Source: Aquabacterium sp029268225
GTDB taxonomy: Bacteria; Pseudomonadota; Gammaproteobacteria; Burkholderiales; Burkholderiaceae_C
Assembly (NCBI RefSeq): GCF_037482285.1
Contig: NZ_JBBEYB010000007.1
Location: 124,001-188,000 of the forward strand
Direction of reading: 5' to 3'
DNA: 64,000 bases
Part shown: positions 43,748 through 51,889 of the stretch, piece by piece
How the letters are laid out: every line of letters starts with the position of its first letter
How positions within the stretch are numbered: position 1 is the first letter of the stretch
Program-made: the position numbers and the translations under genes
Notes under the pieces: model-generated
The model's database searches: none
What the model was told of the DNA's origin: nothing
What the model saw: the letters and a program-made list of their open reading frames with translations, nothing else

Positions 43748-43801
43748 CCGACAAGGCACAGGTTGCGTGAGCCCCGCGCTCAGGCCCTGTGCCTTTGTCG
43801 G
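43748..43801 (+). other. Large stem-loop between dnaK and dnaJ
   Basis: CCGACAAGGCACAGG (43748-43762) faces CCTGTGCCTTTGTCGG (43786-43801), pairing throughout with a single bulged T, around a 23-base GC-rich loop that can itself form a short stem. There is no thymine tract, so an attenuating or RNA-stabilising element is more likely than a full terminator. Confidence 0.65.
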
Positions 43802-43846
43802 ATCTAGCCCCGATCCGCGAAGCCCTTCGCTCAGTCCGACAAGATC

Positions 43847-44983
43847 ATGGCAAAACGCGATTTTTACGAAATCCTCGGTGTCGCCAAAGGCGCATCCGAC
43901 GATGACATCAAGAAGGCCTACCGCAAGCTGGCCATGAAGTACCACCCTGACCGCAACCAGGGTGACAAGGCCAAGGAAGCCGAAGAGAAGTTCAAGGAAG
44001 CCAAAGAGGCTTACGAGATGCTCTCCGACCCCAAGAAGCGCGCGGCCTACGATCAATACGGCCACGCCGGCGTGGACCCGAACATGGGTGGCGGCGCAGG
44101 CGGTGGCTTTGGTGGCGGCGGTTTCGCTGACGCCTTTGGCGATATCTTTGGCGACATCTTCGGCCAGGGCGGTGGGCGCCGTGGCGGTGGACCACAGGTC
44201 TACCGCGGCAGCGACCTGTCGTACGCCATGGAGATCACGCTCGAAGAAGCGGCCGCCGGCAAGGACACGCAGATCCGCATCCCCTCATGGGACGAGTGCG
44301 ATGTGTGCCACGGCAGCGGCGCCAAGCCTGGCACCAGCGCCAAAACCTGCCCGACCTGTAACGGCTCGGGCACGGTCCACATGCGCCAGGGTTTCTTCAG
44401 CGTGCAGCAAAGCTGCCCGCACTGCCAAGGCACCGGCAAGATCATTCCCGAGCCCTGCACCTCGTGCCACGGCCAAGGCAAGGTCAAGAAGACCAAGACG
44501 CTGGAAGTCAAGATCCCGGCCGGCATCAACGAGGGCATGCGCATTCGCTCGGCGGGCAATGGCGAGCCGGGCACCAATGGCGGCCCTCCTGGCGACCTGT
44601 ACATCGAGATCCGCATCAAGCAGCACGACATCTTCGAGCGCGACGGCGACGACCTGCACTGCAATGTGCCGGTGCCGCTGACCACGGCGGCGCTGGGTGG
44701 CAGCATCGAAGTGCCAACGCTGGGCGGCAAGGCCGAGATCGACATTCCCGAAGGCACCCAACACGGCAAGACTTTCCGTCTGCGCGGCAAGGGCATCAAG
44801 GGCATCCGCTCCAGCTACCCCGGTGATCTGTACTGCCACATCGTGGTGGAAACGCCCGTCAAGCTCACCGAGCACCAGCGCAAGCTGCTCAAGGAGTTGG
44901 ACGAGTCCTTCCGCAAAGGCGGCGAGAAGCACTCGCCCACGTCCAAGAGTTGGACGGATCGCGTGAAGAACATCTTCAAATGA
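43847..44983 (+). CDS. dnaJ: Molecular chaperone DnaJ
   Basis: A 378-residue class A Hsp40. The J domain carries the HPD in MKYHPDRNQGD; the Gly/Phe region spans about residues 75-110. The zinc domain has four repeats: CDVCHGSG, CPTCNGSG, CPHCQGTG and CTSCHGQG. C-terminal substrate domains follow. It stimulates DnaK ATP hydrolysis and ends with its own terminator. Confidence 0.98.
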   Translation: MAKRDFYEILGVAKGASDDDIKKAYRKLAMKYHPDRNQGDKAKEAEEKFKEAKEAYEMLSDPKKRAAYDQYGHAGVDPNMGGGAGGGFGGGGFADAFGDIFGDIFGQGGGRRGGGPQVYRGSDLSYAMEITLEEAAAGKDTQIRIPSWDECDVCHGSGAKPGTSAKTCPTCNGSGTVHMRQGFFSVQQSCPHCQGTGKIIPEPCTSCHGQGKVKKTKTLEVKIPAGINEGMRIRSAGNGEPGTNGGPPGDLYIEIRIKQHDIFERDGDDLHCNVPVPLTTAALGGSIEVPTLGGKAEIDIPEGTQHGKTFRLRGKGIKGIRSSYPGDLYCHIVVETPVKLTEHQRKLLKELDESFRKGGEKHSPTSKSWTDRVKNIFK

Positions 44984-45010
44984 TACAGATTCGCGAAAGC
45001 GGACACACGA

Positions 45011-45032
45011 AGGCACCCTCGGGTGCCTTTTT
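45011..45032 (+). terminator. dnaJ terminator
   Basis: AGGCACC (45011-45017) and GGTGCCT (45022-45028) close on a 4-base loop followed by TTTTT, 27 bases after the dnaJ stop. Confidence 0.92.
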
Positions 45033-45062
45033 CATTGCACGTGCATCGCATACCATTGACGT

Positions 45063-46721
45063 ATGCGGCCCTTCCTGACCAAGCCTACCGAACTTCAGGC
45101 ACCTGACAGTGACCTGAGAAGTTGCAAAGCCCTGATCATCGACACGAATCAGACCTCTCGCAGCATCTTGCGAAGCATGCTGGCCGATCTGGGGCTGACC
45201 GGCATCATCCAAGCTTCCAAGGTGGTGGAAGCGCGACGTGCACTGGAAACCCGCTCATTCGATGTGGTGCTGTGTGACTACCACTTTGACGATTGCGGGA
45301 TGACCGGCGCGGACTTGCTGGACGACCTGCGACGGGCCCAGTTGTTGCCTTACTCCACCGTTTTTGTGATGGTGACCAGCGAGGCTTCCTATGTGAAGGT
45401 GGCAGAGGCAGCCGAATCCGCACTGGATTGCTATCTGCTGAAGCCCCACACTGCGAACGCACTGGCTCAACGCCTGCACCTGGCCCGACATCGCAAGGTG
45501 GTACTGGGTCCGATTTTCGCAGCGCTGGAAGCGGAGGAATTCGAGAAAGCGGCTGAGTTGTGCCTGGATCGCTTTGCCGACCGCGGTGAGTACTGGGTGT
45601 ATGCCGCCCGCATCGGGGGAGAGTTGCTGCTGCGACTGAACCGGTTTGACGAAGCCAAGGCTCTTTTCCACGCCATTGATGCCACCAAAGCCTTGCCGTG
45701 GGCACGCCTGGGCATTGCCCGCGCGCAACTGGATGGCGGACAACCTCAGCCCGCGCGGCGCACGTTGGAAAGTCTGATCGCCGAGCATCCGACCTTCACA
45801 GATGCCTATGACGTGATGGGCCGAGCTCAGTTGCAAGCGGGTGAATTCAAAGAAGCGCTGGAGACTTACAAGAAGGCCGCCGAGGCGACTCCCGCGTCCA
45901 TCGCGCGACTTCAGAAGGTGGGCATGCTGGCCTTCTACCTTGGCGACAACAGCGAAGCGCAGCGCGCCTTGGAGCGTGCCACCAGCCTGGGCGTGTCATC
46001 CAAGATGTATGACTATCAGACCTTGGTCATGCTCGCCCAGATCCGATTCGACGAGAAGGATTACAAAGGGGTTCAGCGTTGCCTGGACAATGTGGCACAT
46101 GCCTACGAAAAAATTCCCAACAGCGTCCGACTCAAGCGCATGCATGGCCTGATCAATGTGCTGGGGCTGATGCTACAGCGGCAGGTCAGCGATGTGGTGC
46201 GCATCGTCAAAGCCATGGTGCTGGACGCGCAACAGCCTGATTTTGATTTTGAAGCGGCCGGCAACTTGTTGAGCTTGCTGGTTCGACTGCGCACGAACGA
46301 ACTGCAACTGCCCGAGGCCGATGACTGGGTGCAGAAGGTGGCGATGCGGTTCTGCACATCCAAGGCTTCGACCGACATGCTGGCCATGACCGTGCAACAG
46401 CATGCCCCCTACAAAGACATCGTGGAGCAGGCCTACAAGACGGTGTTGGAAATGGCCGAGAAAGCGCTGGGGCATGTGCGTATGGGCAACCCGACTGCAG
46501 CCCTCAAGGCGCTGGTGGTGCATGGCTCGCAAACCAGCAATGCCAAGTTGCTGGATTTGGCTGACATGCTCTTGAACCGCCACCGTGGCGACATCGCCGA
46601 TGCGGCTGGCATGGGCGGCATGCTGCAAGACATGCGCAGCAAGTTTTGCCGCCACAGCACTCAGGTGCAATTGGGCGCTGGCACCGGCCGTGAAGCCGGT
46701 GGTCTCAAATTGCGAGCCTGA
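45063..46721 (+). CDS. Response regulator receiver domain fused to TPR repeats
   Basis: A 552-residue protein. Residues 20-145 form a CheY-like receiver: the likely phosphoacceptor is Asp72 (VVLCDYHFDD), the switch Thr105 is in MVTSEA, and Lys127 is in YLLKPHT. The acidic pocket is reduced to one Asp (IIDTNQ, residue 27). Residues 145-300 hold tetratricopeptide-type repeats (ARLGIARAQLDGG, AYDVMGRAQLQAGEFKEALE, GMLAFYLGDNSEAQRALERA), and the rest is helical. There is no DNA-binding or enzymatic output domain and no adjacent kinase. Its target is unknown. Its stop abuts the convergent decarboxylase stop. Confidence 0.88.
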   Translation: MRPFLTKPTELQAPDSDLRSCKALIIDTNQTSRSILRSMLADLGLTGIIQASKVVEARRALETRSFDVVLCDYHFDDCGMTGADLLDDLRRAQLLPYSTVFVMVTSEASYVKVAEAAESALDCYLLKPHTANALAQRLHLARHRKVVLGPIFAALEAEEFEKAAELCLDRFADRGEYWVYAARIGGELLLRLNRFDEAKALFHAIDATKALPWARLGIARAQLDGGQPQPARRTLESLIAEHPTFTDAYDVMGRAQLQAGEFKEALETYKKAAEATPASIARLQKVGMLAFYLGDNSEAQRALERATSLGVSSKMYDYQTLVMLAQIRFDEKDYKGVQRCLDNVAHAYEKIPNSVRLKRMHGLINVLGLMLQRQVSDVVRIVKAMVLDAQQPDFDFEAAGNLLSLLVRLRTNELQLPEADDWVQKVAMRFCTSKASTDMLAMTVQQHAPYKDIVEQAYKTVLEMAEKALGHVRMGNPTAALKALVVHGSQTSNAKLLDLADMLLNRHRGDIADAAGMGGMLQDMRSKFCRHSTQVQLGAGTGREAGGLKLRA

Positions 46722-48986
46722 TCAGGTTTCGCTTTTGACGCAGTCCACGTAGTAGCGCTTGCCGCCGCCCGGCAGGTCTTCGGCGACGAGGCCGTGCACA
46801 TCGGTGGCAAAGCCGGGGAAAGCGTCATTGAAGTCGCGGGCGAACTTCAGGAAGTCCACGATCTTCTTGTTGAAGCGCTCGCCCGGGATCAACAGCGGGA
46901 TGCCCGGAGGATACGGGGTCAGCAGCGCGGTGGTGATGCGACCTTCCAGCTGGTCGATGTCCACGCGCTCGGTCTGGCGACGGGCGATGCAGGCGTAGGC
47001 GTCCGACGGCTTCATGGCCGGCTCCAGGCCCGACAGGTACACGTCGGTGGTCAGACGGGCGATGTCGCCGCGGGCATAGGCTTCGTGCACGCTCTGGCAG
47101 AGGTCACGCAGACCCATGCGCTCGTAGCGCGGGTACTTCTTGCAGAAGTCCGGCACGACGCGCCACAGGGGCTGGTTCTTGTCGTAGTCGTCCTTGAACT
47201 GCTGCAGCGCAGTCAGCATGGTGTTCCAGCGGCCCTTGGTGATGCCGATGGTGAACATGATGAAGAAGCTGTAGAGGCCCGTCTTTTCGACGACCACGCC
47301 GTGCTCAGCCAGGAACTTGGTGACGATGGACGCCGGAATACCGGTCTTGGCGAACTTACCCGAGACGTCCAGGCCCGGGGTGATGATGGTCGACTTGATG
47401 GGATCGAGCATGTTGAAGCCTTCGGCCAGGTTGCCGAAGCCGTGCCACTTCTCGTTGGCCTTGAGCACCCAGTCAGACGGCTTGCCGATGTCGTCGGCAG
47501 CGATCTTGTCCGGACCCCAGACCTTGAACCACCAGTCCTTGCCGTATTCCTTGTCGACCTTGCGCATGGCGCGGCGGAAGTCCAGTGCTTCCTTGATGCT
47601 TTCTTCCACCAGGGCGGTGCCACCGGGGCGATCCATCATGGCCGCGGCCACATCGCACGAGGCGATGATGGCGTACTGCGGCGAGGTGGAGGTGTGCATC
47701 AGGTAGGCCTCGTTGAAGAGGTTGCGGTCGAGCTTGATCTGCTGCGAGTCCTGCACCAGCACCTGCGAGGCCTGACTGATGCCGGCCAGCAGTTTGTGGA
47801 TGGACTGGGTGGCGTACACCACGGCCTCTTTGGGACGCGCGCGGTTCTTGCCCATGGCGTGGTAGGCGCCATAGAACTTGTGGAAGGCCGCGTGGGGCAG
47901 CCAGGCTTCGTCGAAATGCAGGGTGTCCACCCAGCCGTCGAGCATGCCCTTGATGGTTTCGGTGTTGTAGAGCACGCCGTCGTAGGTGCTCTGGGTCAGC
48001 GTCATGATGCGCGGCTTGGCGGTCTTAGGATCGACACCCTTGAGCAGCGGGTTGTTGGCGATCTTCTTGCGGATGGCCGCTGGCTCGAACTCGCTCTTGG
48101 GGATCGGGCCGATGATGCCGAAGTGGTTGCGCGTGGGCGTCATGAAGACGGGGATGGCCCCGGTCATGATGATGCTGTGCAGGATGGACTTGTGGCAGTT
48201 GCGGTCCACGATGACGATGTCGTCGGGGGCCACAGTGTGGTGCCACACCATCTTGTTGGAGGTGGACGTGCCGTTGGTGACGAAGAAGCAGTGGTCGGCG
48301 TTGAAAATGCGCGCGGCGTTCTTCTCGGACTCGTAGACCGGGCCGGTGTGGTCGAGCAGCTGGCCGAGTTCTTCCACGGCGTTACAGACGTCGGCGCGCA
48401 GCATGTTCTCACCGTAGAACTGGTGGAACATCTGGCCCACGGGGCTCTTCAGGAAGGCAACGCCGCCGGAGTGGCCGGGGCAGTGCCAGGAGTACGACCC
48501 GTCCTGGGCGTAGTCCATCAGCGCCTTGAAGAACGGGGGGGCCAGGCCGTCGAGGTAGCTCTTGGCTTCACGGATGATGTGACGCGCCACGAACTCGGGC
48601 GTGTCCTCGAACATGTGGATGAAGCCGTGCAGTTCGCGCAGGATGTCGTTGGGGATGTGCTCGGATGTGCGCGTCTCGCCATACAGATAGATGGGGATGT
48701 CGTTGTTCTTGAAGCGGATTTCTTCAATGAACTTGCGCAGGTTCAGAACGGCCGGGTCCAGGTCGGGACCTTGGGTGAACTCTTCATCGTCGATGGACAG
48801 GATGAAGGCGCTGGCGCGGCTTTGCTGCTGAGCGAACTGGGACAGGTCACCGTAGCCGGTCACGCCCAGGACTTCAAATCCCTCTTTCGTGATGGCGTCG
48901 GCCAACGCGCGGATGCCCAGGCCCGAGGTGTTTTCGGAGCGGAAGTCCTCGTCAATGATGACGATGGGGAAGTGAAATCGCAGCAT
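46722..48986 (-). CDS. Orn/Lys/Arg decarboxylase, probable arginine decarboxylase
   Basis: A 754-residue PLP enzyme of the large fold-type I decarboxylases. It has an N-terminal receiver-like wing domain (MLRFHFPIVIIDEDFRSENT), the PLP core with HFDEAWLPHAAFH, and the Schiff-base lysine in YATQSIHKLLAGIS. The C-terminal domain includes YPPGIPLLIPGERF. Sequence style is closest to the arginine-type enzymes found in many betaproteobacteria, but arginine, lysine and ornithine cannot be told apart by eye. The ATG at 48986 follows GGTGGGTGG; longer frames upstream are non-coding. Confidence 0.9.
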   Translation of the reverse strand: MLRFHFPIVIIDEDFRSENTSGLGIRALADAITKEGFEVLGVTGYGDLSQFAQQQSRASAFILSIDDEEFTQGPDLDPAVLNLRKFIEEIRFKNNDIPIYLYGETRTSEHIPNDILRELHGFIHMFEDTPEFVARHIIREAKSYLDGLAPPFFKALMDYAQDGSYSWHCPGHSGGVAFLKSPVGQMFHQFYGENMLRADVCNAVEELGQLLDHTGPVYESEKNAARIFNADHCFFVTNGTSTSNKMVWHHTVAPDDIVIVDRNCHKSILHSIIMTGAIPVFMTPTRNHFGIIGPIPKSEFEPAAIRKKIANNPLLKGVDPKTAKPRIMTLTQSTYDGVLYNTETIKGMLDGWVDTLHFDEAWLPHAAFHKFYGAYHAMGKNRARPKEAVVYATQSIHKLLAGISQASQVLVQDSQQIKLDRNLFNEAYLMHTSTSPQYAIIASCDVAAAMMDRPGGTALVEESIKEALDFRRAMRKVDKEYGKDWWFKVWGPDKIAADDIGKPSDWVLKANEKWHGFGNLAEGFNMLDPIKSTIITPGLDVSGKFAKTGIPASIVTKFLAEHGVVVEKTGLYSFFIMFTIGITKGRWNTMLTALQQFKDDYDKNQPLWRVVPDFCKKYPRYERMGLRDLCQSVHEAYARGDIARLTTDVYLSGLEPAMKPSDAYACIARRQTERVDIDQLEGRITTALLTPYPPGIPLLIPGERFNKKIVDFLKFARDFNDAFPGFATDVHGLVAEDLPGGGKRYYVDCVKSET

Positions 48987-49131
48987 GGGCCACCCACCAA
49001 CAAGAATTACTGAAAAATGCGAAGTGTAGGCGCCTTGCATGTCATCTGCCCACCTTGTGCGCGCGATATGATGAATTTGCTCGGCCTCTGCCTCAATGCC
49101 GAGGACAGAACAAGAAATGAAGGAGTGATTT

Positions 49132-49581
49132 GTGGACGAAAGTACGCAATGGTGGCTGATGGCAGGCGTGCTGGTGGTGGCCGAACTGGCGACTGGCACG
49201 TTTTACCTGCTGATGATTGCGCTGGGGGCCGTGGCGGGTGCGTTGGCCGCGCATGCAGGCCTCCAGACCGAGGTTCAGTTGACTGCCGCCGCCGTGGTGG
49301 CGGCTTTGACGGCAGGAGGCTGGTACTTCTGGAAGCGGCAGCGTCAGCAGCGCCAAGGCGCTCAGCCTTTGGGTGCGCAGGCTGCACCGGATCTTGAACT
49401 GGACCTGGGCCAGGTGGTTCAGGTCCATGCTTGGGAGCCCGATGGCACGACGCATGTGACTTACCGTGGCGCACCTTGGCGGGCGCGCTTGCAGCAATCT
49501 GCTGACTTGGCTCAACCCGAGCCGGGCTCGTATCGCATCTGTGCCTTGCAAGGCAACCTCCTTCTTCTGGAAAAGGTCTGA
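49132..49581 (+). CDS. NfeD family membrane protein
   Basis: A 149-residue protein with two to three hydrophobic segments (WWLMAGVLVVAELATGTFYL, LGAVAGALAAHAGL, LTAAAVVAALTAGGWYF) and a C-terminal OB-fold-like domain (VVQVHAWEPDGTTHVTYRG, WRARL, ICALQGNLLLLEK). It is the short NfeD1b type without a protease domain. The start is GTG at 49132 after AAGGAG. It precedes an SPFH protein by five bases, the known NfeD-stomatin operon pairing (ybbK/qmcA with ybbL). Confidence 0.9.
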   Translation: MDESTQWWLMAGVLVVAELATGTFYLLMIALGAVAGALAAHAGLQTEVQLTAAAVVAALTAGGWYFWKRQRQQRQGAQPLGAQAAPDLELDLGQVVQVHAWEPDGTTHVTYRGAPWRARLQQSADLAQPEPGSYRICALQGNLLLLEKV

Positions 49582-49586
49582 TCACC

Positions 49587-50498
49587 ATGGAAATCGCCAT
49601 CCTCTTTCTCATCATCGCCGTGGTTTTTGTGGTGCAGTCCGTCAAGGTCGTGCCACAGCAAAGCGCCTGGGTGCTGGAGCGTCTGGGCAAGTACCACGGC
49701 ACGCTGACCGCCGGGCTGAATGTGGTCCTGCCTTTCATTGACCGGGTGGCTTACAAGCATTCGCTCAAGGAAGTGCCGCTGGATGTGCCCAGCCAGGTCT
49801 GTATCACCAAGGACAACACGCAGTTGCAGGTGGACGGCATCCTGTATTTCCAGGTGACCGATGCGATGCGGGCCAGTTATGGCTCGTCGAACTACATTGT
49901 GGCCATCACCCAATTGGCGCAGACGACGCTGCGCTCGGTGGTGGGCAAGATGGAGTTGGACAAGACGTTTGAAGAGCGGGACATGATCAACGCGGCCGTG
50001 GTGAATGCGCTGGACGAAGCCGCGCTGAACTGGGGCGTGAAAGTGCTGCGTTACGAAATCAAGGATCTGACGCCGCCAGCAGAAATCCTGCGCTCCATGC
50101 AAGCGCAGATCACGGCCGAGCGTGAGAAGCGCGCGCTGATTGCCGCATCGGAAGGCCGTCGTCAGGAGCAGATCAACATCGCCACCGGCGAGCGCGAGGC
50201 CTACATCGCCCGCTCCGAGGGTGAAAAGCAGGCAGAGATCAACAAGGCACAGGGTGAAGCCGCCGCCATCACCGCGGTGGCCGATGCAACCGCTGACGCC
50301 ATTGCCAAGATTGCCGCAGCCATCCGCCAACCCGGTGGCCAGGAAGCCGTGAATCTGAAGGTGGCCGAAAAGGCTGTGGAGGCCTATGGCCAGTTGGCAC
50401 AGAAGAACAACACGATGATCGTCCCGGGCAACATGAGCGAGGTGTCCGCCCTGATTGGCACCGCCATGACTTTGCTGAAGAAGCCCGGCCAGGCCTGA
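49587..50498 (+). CDS. qmcA: SPFH/Band 7 (stomatin, QmcA-like) protein
   Basis: A 303-residue membrane-anchored SPFH protein. One N-terminal hydrophobic helix (MEIAILFLIIAVVFVVQS) is followed by the Band 7 domain (VVPQQSAWVLERLGKYHGTL, LKEVPLDVPSQVCITKDN, GWGVK-like LNWGVKVLRYEIKD). A long coiled coil rich in Ala/Glu follows (REKRALIAASEGRRQEQINI). It probably scaffolds membrane microdomains or modulates FtsH-type proteases with its NfeD partner. Confidence 0.92.
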   Translation: MEIAILFLIIAVVFVVQSVKVVPQQSAWVLERLGKYHGTLTAGLNVVLPFIDRVAYKHSLKEVPLDVPSQVCITKDNTQLQVDGILYFQVTDAMRASYGSSNYIVAITQLAQTTLRSVVGKMELDKTFEERDMINAAVVNALDEAALNWGVKVLRYEIKDLTPPAEILRSMQAQITAEREKRALIAASEGRRQEQINIATGEREAYIARSEGEKQAEINKAQGEAAAITAVADATADAIAKIAAAIRQPGGQEAVNLKVAEKAVEAYGQLAQKNNTMIVPGNMSEVSALIGTAMTLLKKPGQA

Positions 50499-50525
50499 GT
50501 TGGCCTGGATATGCAGGAGAAGTGA

Positions 50526-50921
50526 ATGAGCGTGGAGTTGACTGCGGGTCGCAATGTGCTGGGCGGGCCGTTGCGGGCCTGTTCGTATGACCCGGTGACG
50601 GGCTACTTTCGGGATGGCTGCTGCCGCACGCGTGAAGACGACGCGGGCCTGCATGTGGTGTGTGCCCGCATGACCCAGGCGTTTCTGGACTTTTCGCGCA
50701 GCCGAGGCAATGATTTGGTCACCCCACGACCGGAATGGCGCTTCCCGGGCTTGAAGCCGGGTGACCGCTGGTGTCTGTGCGCACTGCGCTGGCGTGAGGC
50801 CTGGGAAGCGGGTGTGGCGCCACCGGTGTCGCTGGAGGCGACGCATGAGCGTGCGCTGGAGGTGGTGACGCTGGACATGCTCAAGTCAGTGGCTTTGGAG
50901 TCGGGCAAACCAGCGATCTGA
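50526..50921 (+). CDS. DUF2237 family protein
   Basis: A 131-residue cytoplasmic protein of a conserved but uncharacterised family. Family hallmarks are NVLGGPLRACSYDPVTGYFRDG, CCRTREDDAGLHVVCARMT and FPGLKPGDRWCLCALRW. Several conserved cysteines (CC, C, CLC) may bind metal, which is inference. It starts 27 bases after the SPFH gene and ends before a terminator, so it may be the last gene of that operon. Confidence 0.88.
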   Translation: MSVELTAGRNVLGGPLRACSYDPVTGYFRDGCCRTREDDAGLHVVCARMTQAFLDFSRSRGNDLVTPRPEWRFPGLKPGDRWCLCALRWREAWEAGVAPPVSLEATHERALEVVTLDMLKSVALESGKPAI

Positions 50922-50944
50922 CCTGCGGGAGTGTATTTTTGAAG

Positions 50945-50970
50945 AACGGCAGCGATTCAGGCTGCCGTTT
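50945..50970 (+). terminator. Terminator before the imuA operon
   Basis: AACGGCAGC (50945-50953) pairs with GCTGCCGTT (50961-50969) across a 7-base loop and is followed by TTCCGTTT. It separates the DUF2237 gene from the SOS cassette. Confidence 0.75.
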
Positions 50971-51019
50971 CCGTTTGTGACCTTCGGTCTCTGGACGTGG
51001 GCTGGATTGAGCGCTAATA

Positions 51020-51039
51020 TACTGTACATTCATACAGTA
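51020..51039 (+). promoter_or_regulatory. LexA (SOS) box upstream of imuA
   Basis: The 20-base site has the CTGT-N8-ACAG core with flanking TA on each side, matching the LexA consensus TACTGTATATATATACAGTA at all core positions. It ends seven bases before the imuA ATG, so LexA would cover the promoter or ribosome site. Confidence 0.92.
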
Positions 51040-51046
51040 TTTTGCA

Positions 51047-51889
51047 ATGTCCACCCTGAAACATCTTGTCCACGCCGACCGCAGCGCCCTCACGCCTGCG
51101 GTACTGCCGCCGCATCTGGCTGCGCTGGTGTGGCGTGGCGAAGTCATGGGGCACCATCAGGCGTCGGTACTGAGCAGTGGGCATGCGGCCCTGGATGCAG
51201 TATTGCCAGGCGGGGGCTGGCCTTGTCACAGCCTGACCGAGATCCTGCAAGCCCAAACTTGCCTGGGAGAGTGGCGCCTGCTGACCCCAGCCCTGGCACG
51301 CCTGGTGGCGCAAGGCGGATCGGTGTTGTTGATCGGAGCGCCACGTTTGCCTTATCTGCCAGGTTTGGCGCGTGAGGGCATCCAGCCTGAGCGGGTGATT
51401 CGCATCGACGCCGATGCCCCTGCGGAGCGTTTGTGGGCCACCGAGCAGGCTTTGAAGGCGCAGTGTGTGACGGCGGTGCTGAGTTGGTTGCCGCAGGCCA
51501 GGCCCGAGCAGATCCGGCGCTTGCAGGCTTGTGCGGCTCAGCATCCCGGTTTGTTTTTTGCCTTCCGCCCGGTGCGTGCGGCCCAGGAGTCGTCGGCTGC
51601 GCCCTTGCGCCTGCATCTGGCCTTGGGGCCCTGCCCTCATCCGCTGGAGGTGCATGTGATCAAACGCCGGGGGCCCTTGCTGGCGGAGCCGGTTGTGTTG
51701 TCGCATTGGCCTCGCGGCTTGGCTGAACTGTGGTCTGTGCCAACAGGGGCCATCCCCTCGGTGCAGCCCCTGGCGGCAGACCTACCCACAGCCCTTGCCG
51801 CCCAAGCCCACCGGCGCGGGGAGGCGTCCACGTTGACACAGAGGTCTCATGCAGAACTGGATGGCCTTGTTGCCGGCCTCTCGGCATGA
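51047..51889 (+). CDS. imuA: Translesion synthesis accessory protein ImuA
   Basis: A 280-residue RecA-like protein lacking a true Walker A (LPGGGWPCHSLTEIL replaces it). It resembles the N-terminal SulA/RecA-type fold of ImuA proteins (LLIGAPRLPYLPGLA, LSWLPQARPEQIRRLQ). In other bacteria ImuA works with ImuB and DnaE2 in SOS mutagenesis. The LexA box precedes it directly, and its end overlaps imuB by 41 bases, indicating coupling. Confidence 0.92.
   Translation: MSTLKHLVHADRSALTPAVLPPHLAALVWRGEVMGHHQASVLSSGHAALDAVLPGGGWPCHSLTEILQAQTCLGEWRLLTPALARLVAQGGSVLLIGAPRLPYLPGLAREGIQPERVIRIDADAPAERLWATEQALKAQCVTAVLSWLPQARPEQIRRLQACAAQHPGLFFAFRPVRAAQESSAAPLRLHLALGPCPHPLEVHVIKRRGPLLAEPVVLSHWPRGLAELWSVPTGAIPSVQPLAADLPTALAAQAHRRGEASTLTQRSHAELDGLVAGLSA

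Noticed and set aside
46794..49013. Plus-strand open frame of 739 codons opposite the arginine decarboxylase
   Set aside because: Antisense shadow with repetitive Val/Gly/His/Asp composition and no recognisable motif.
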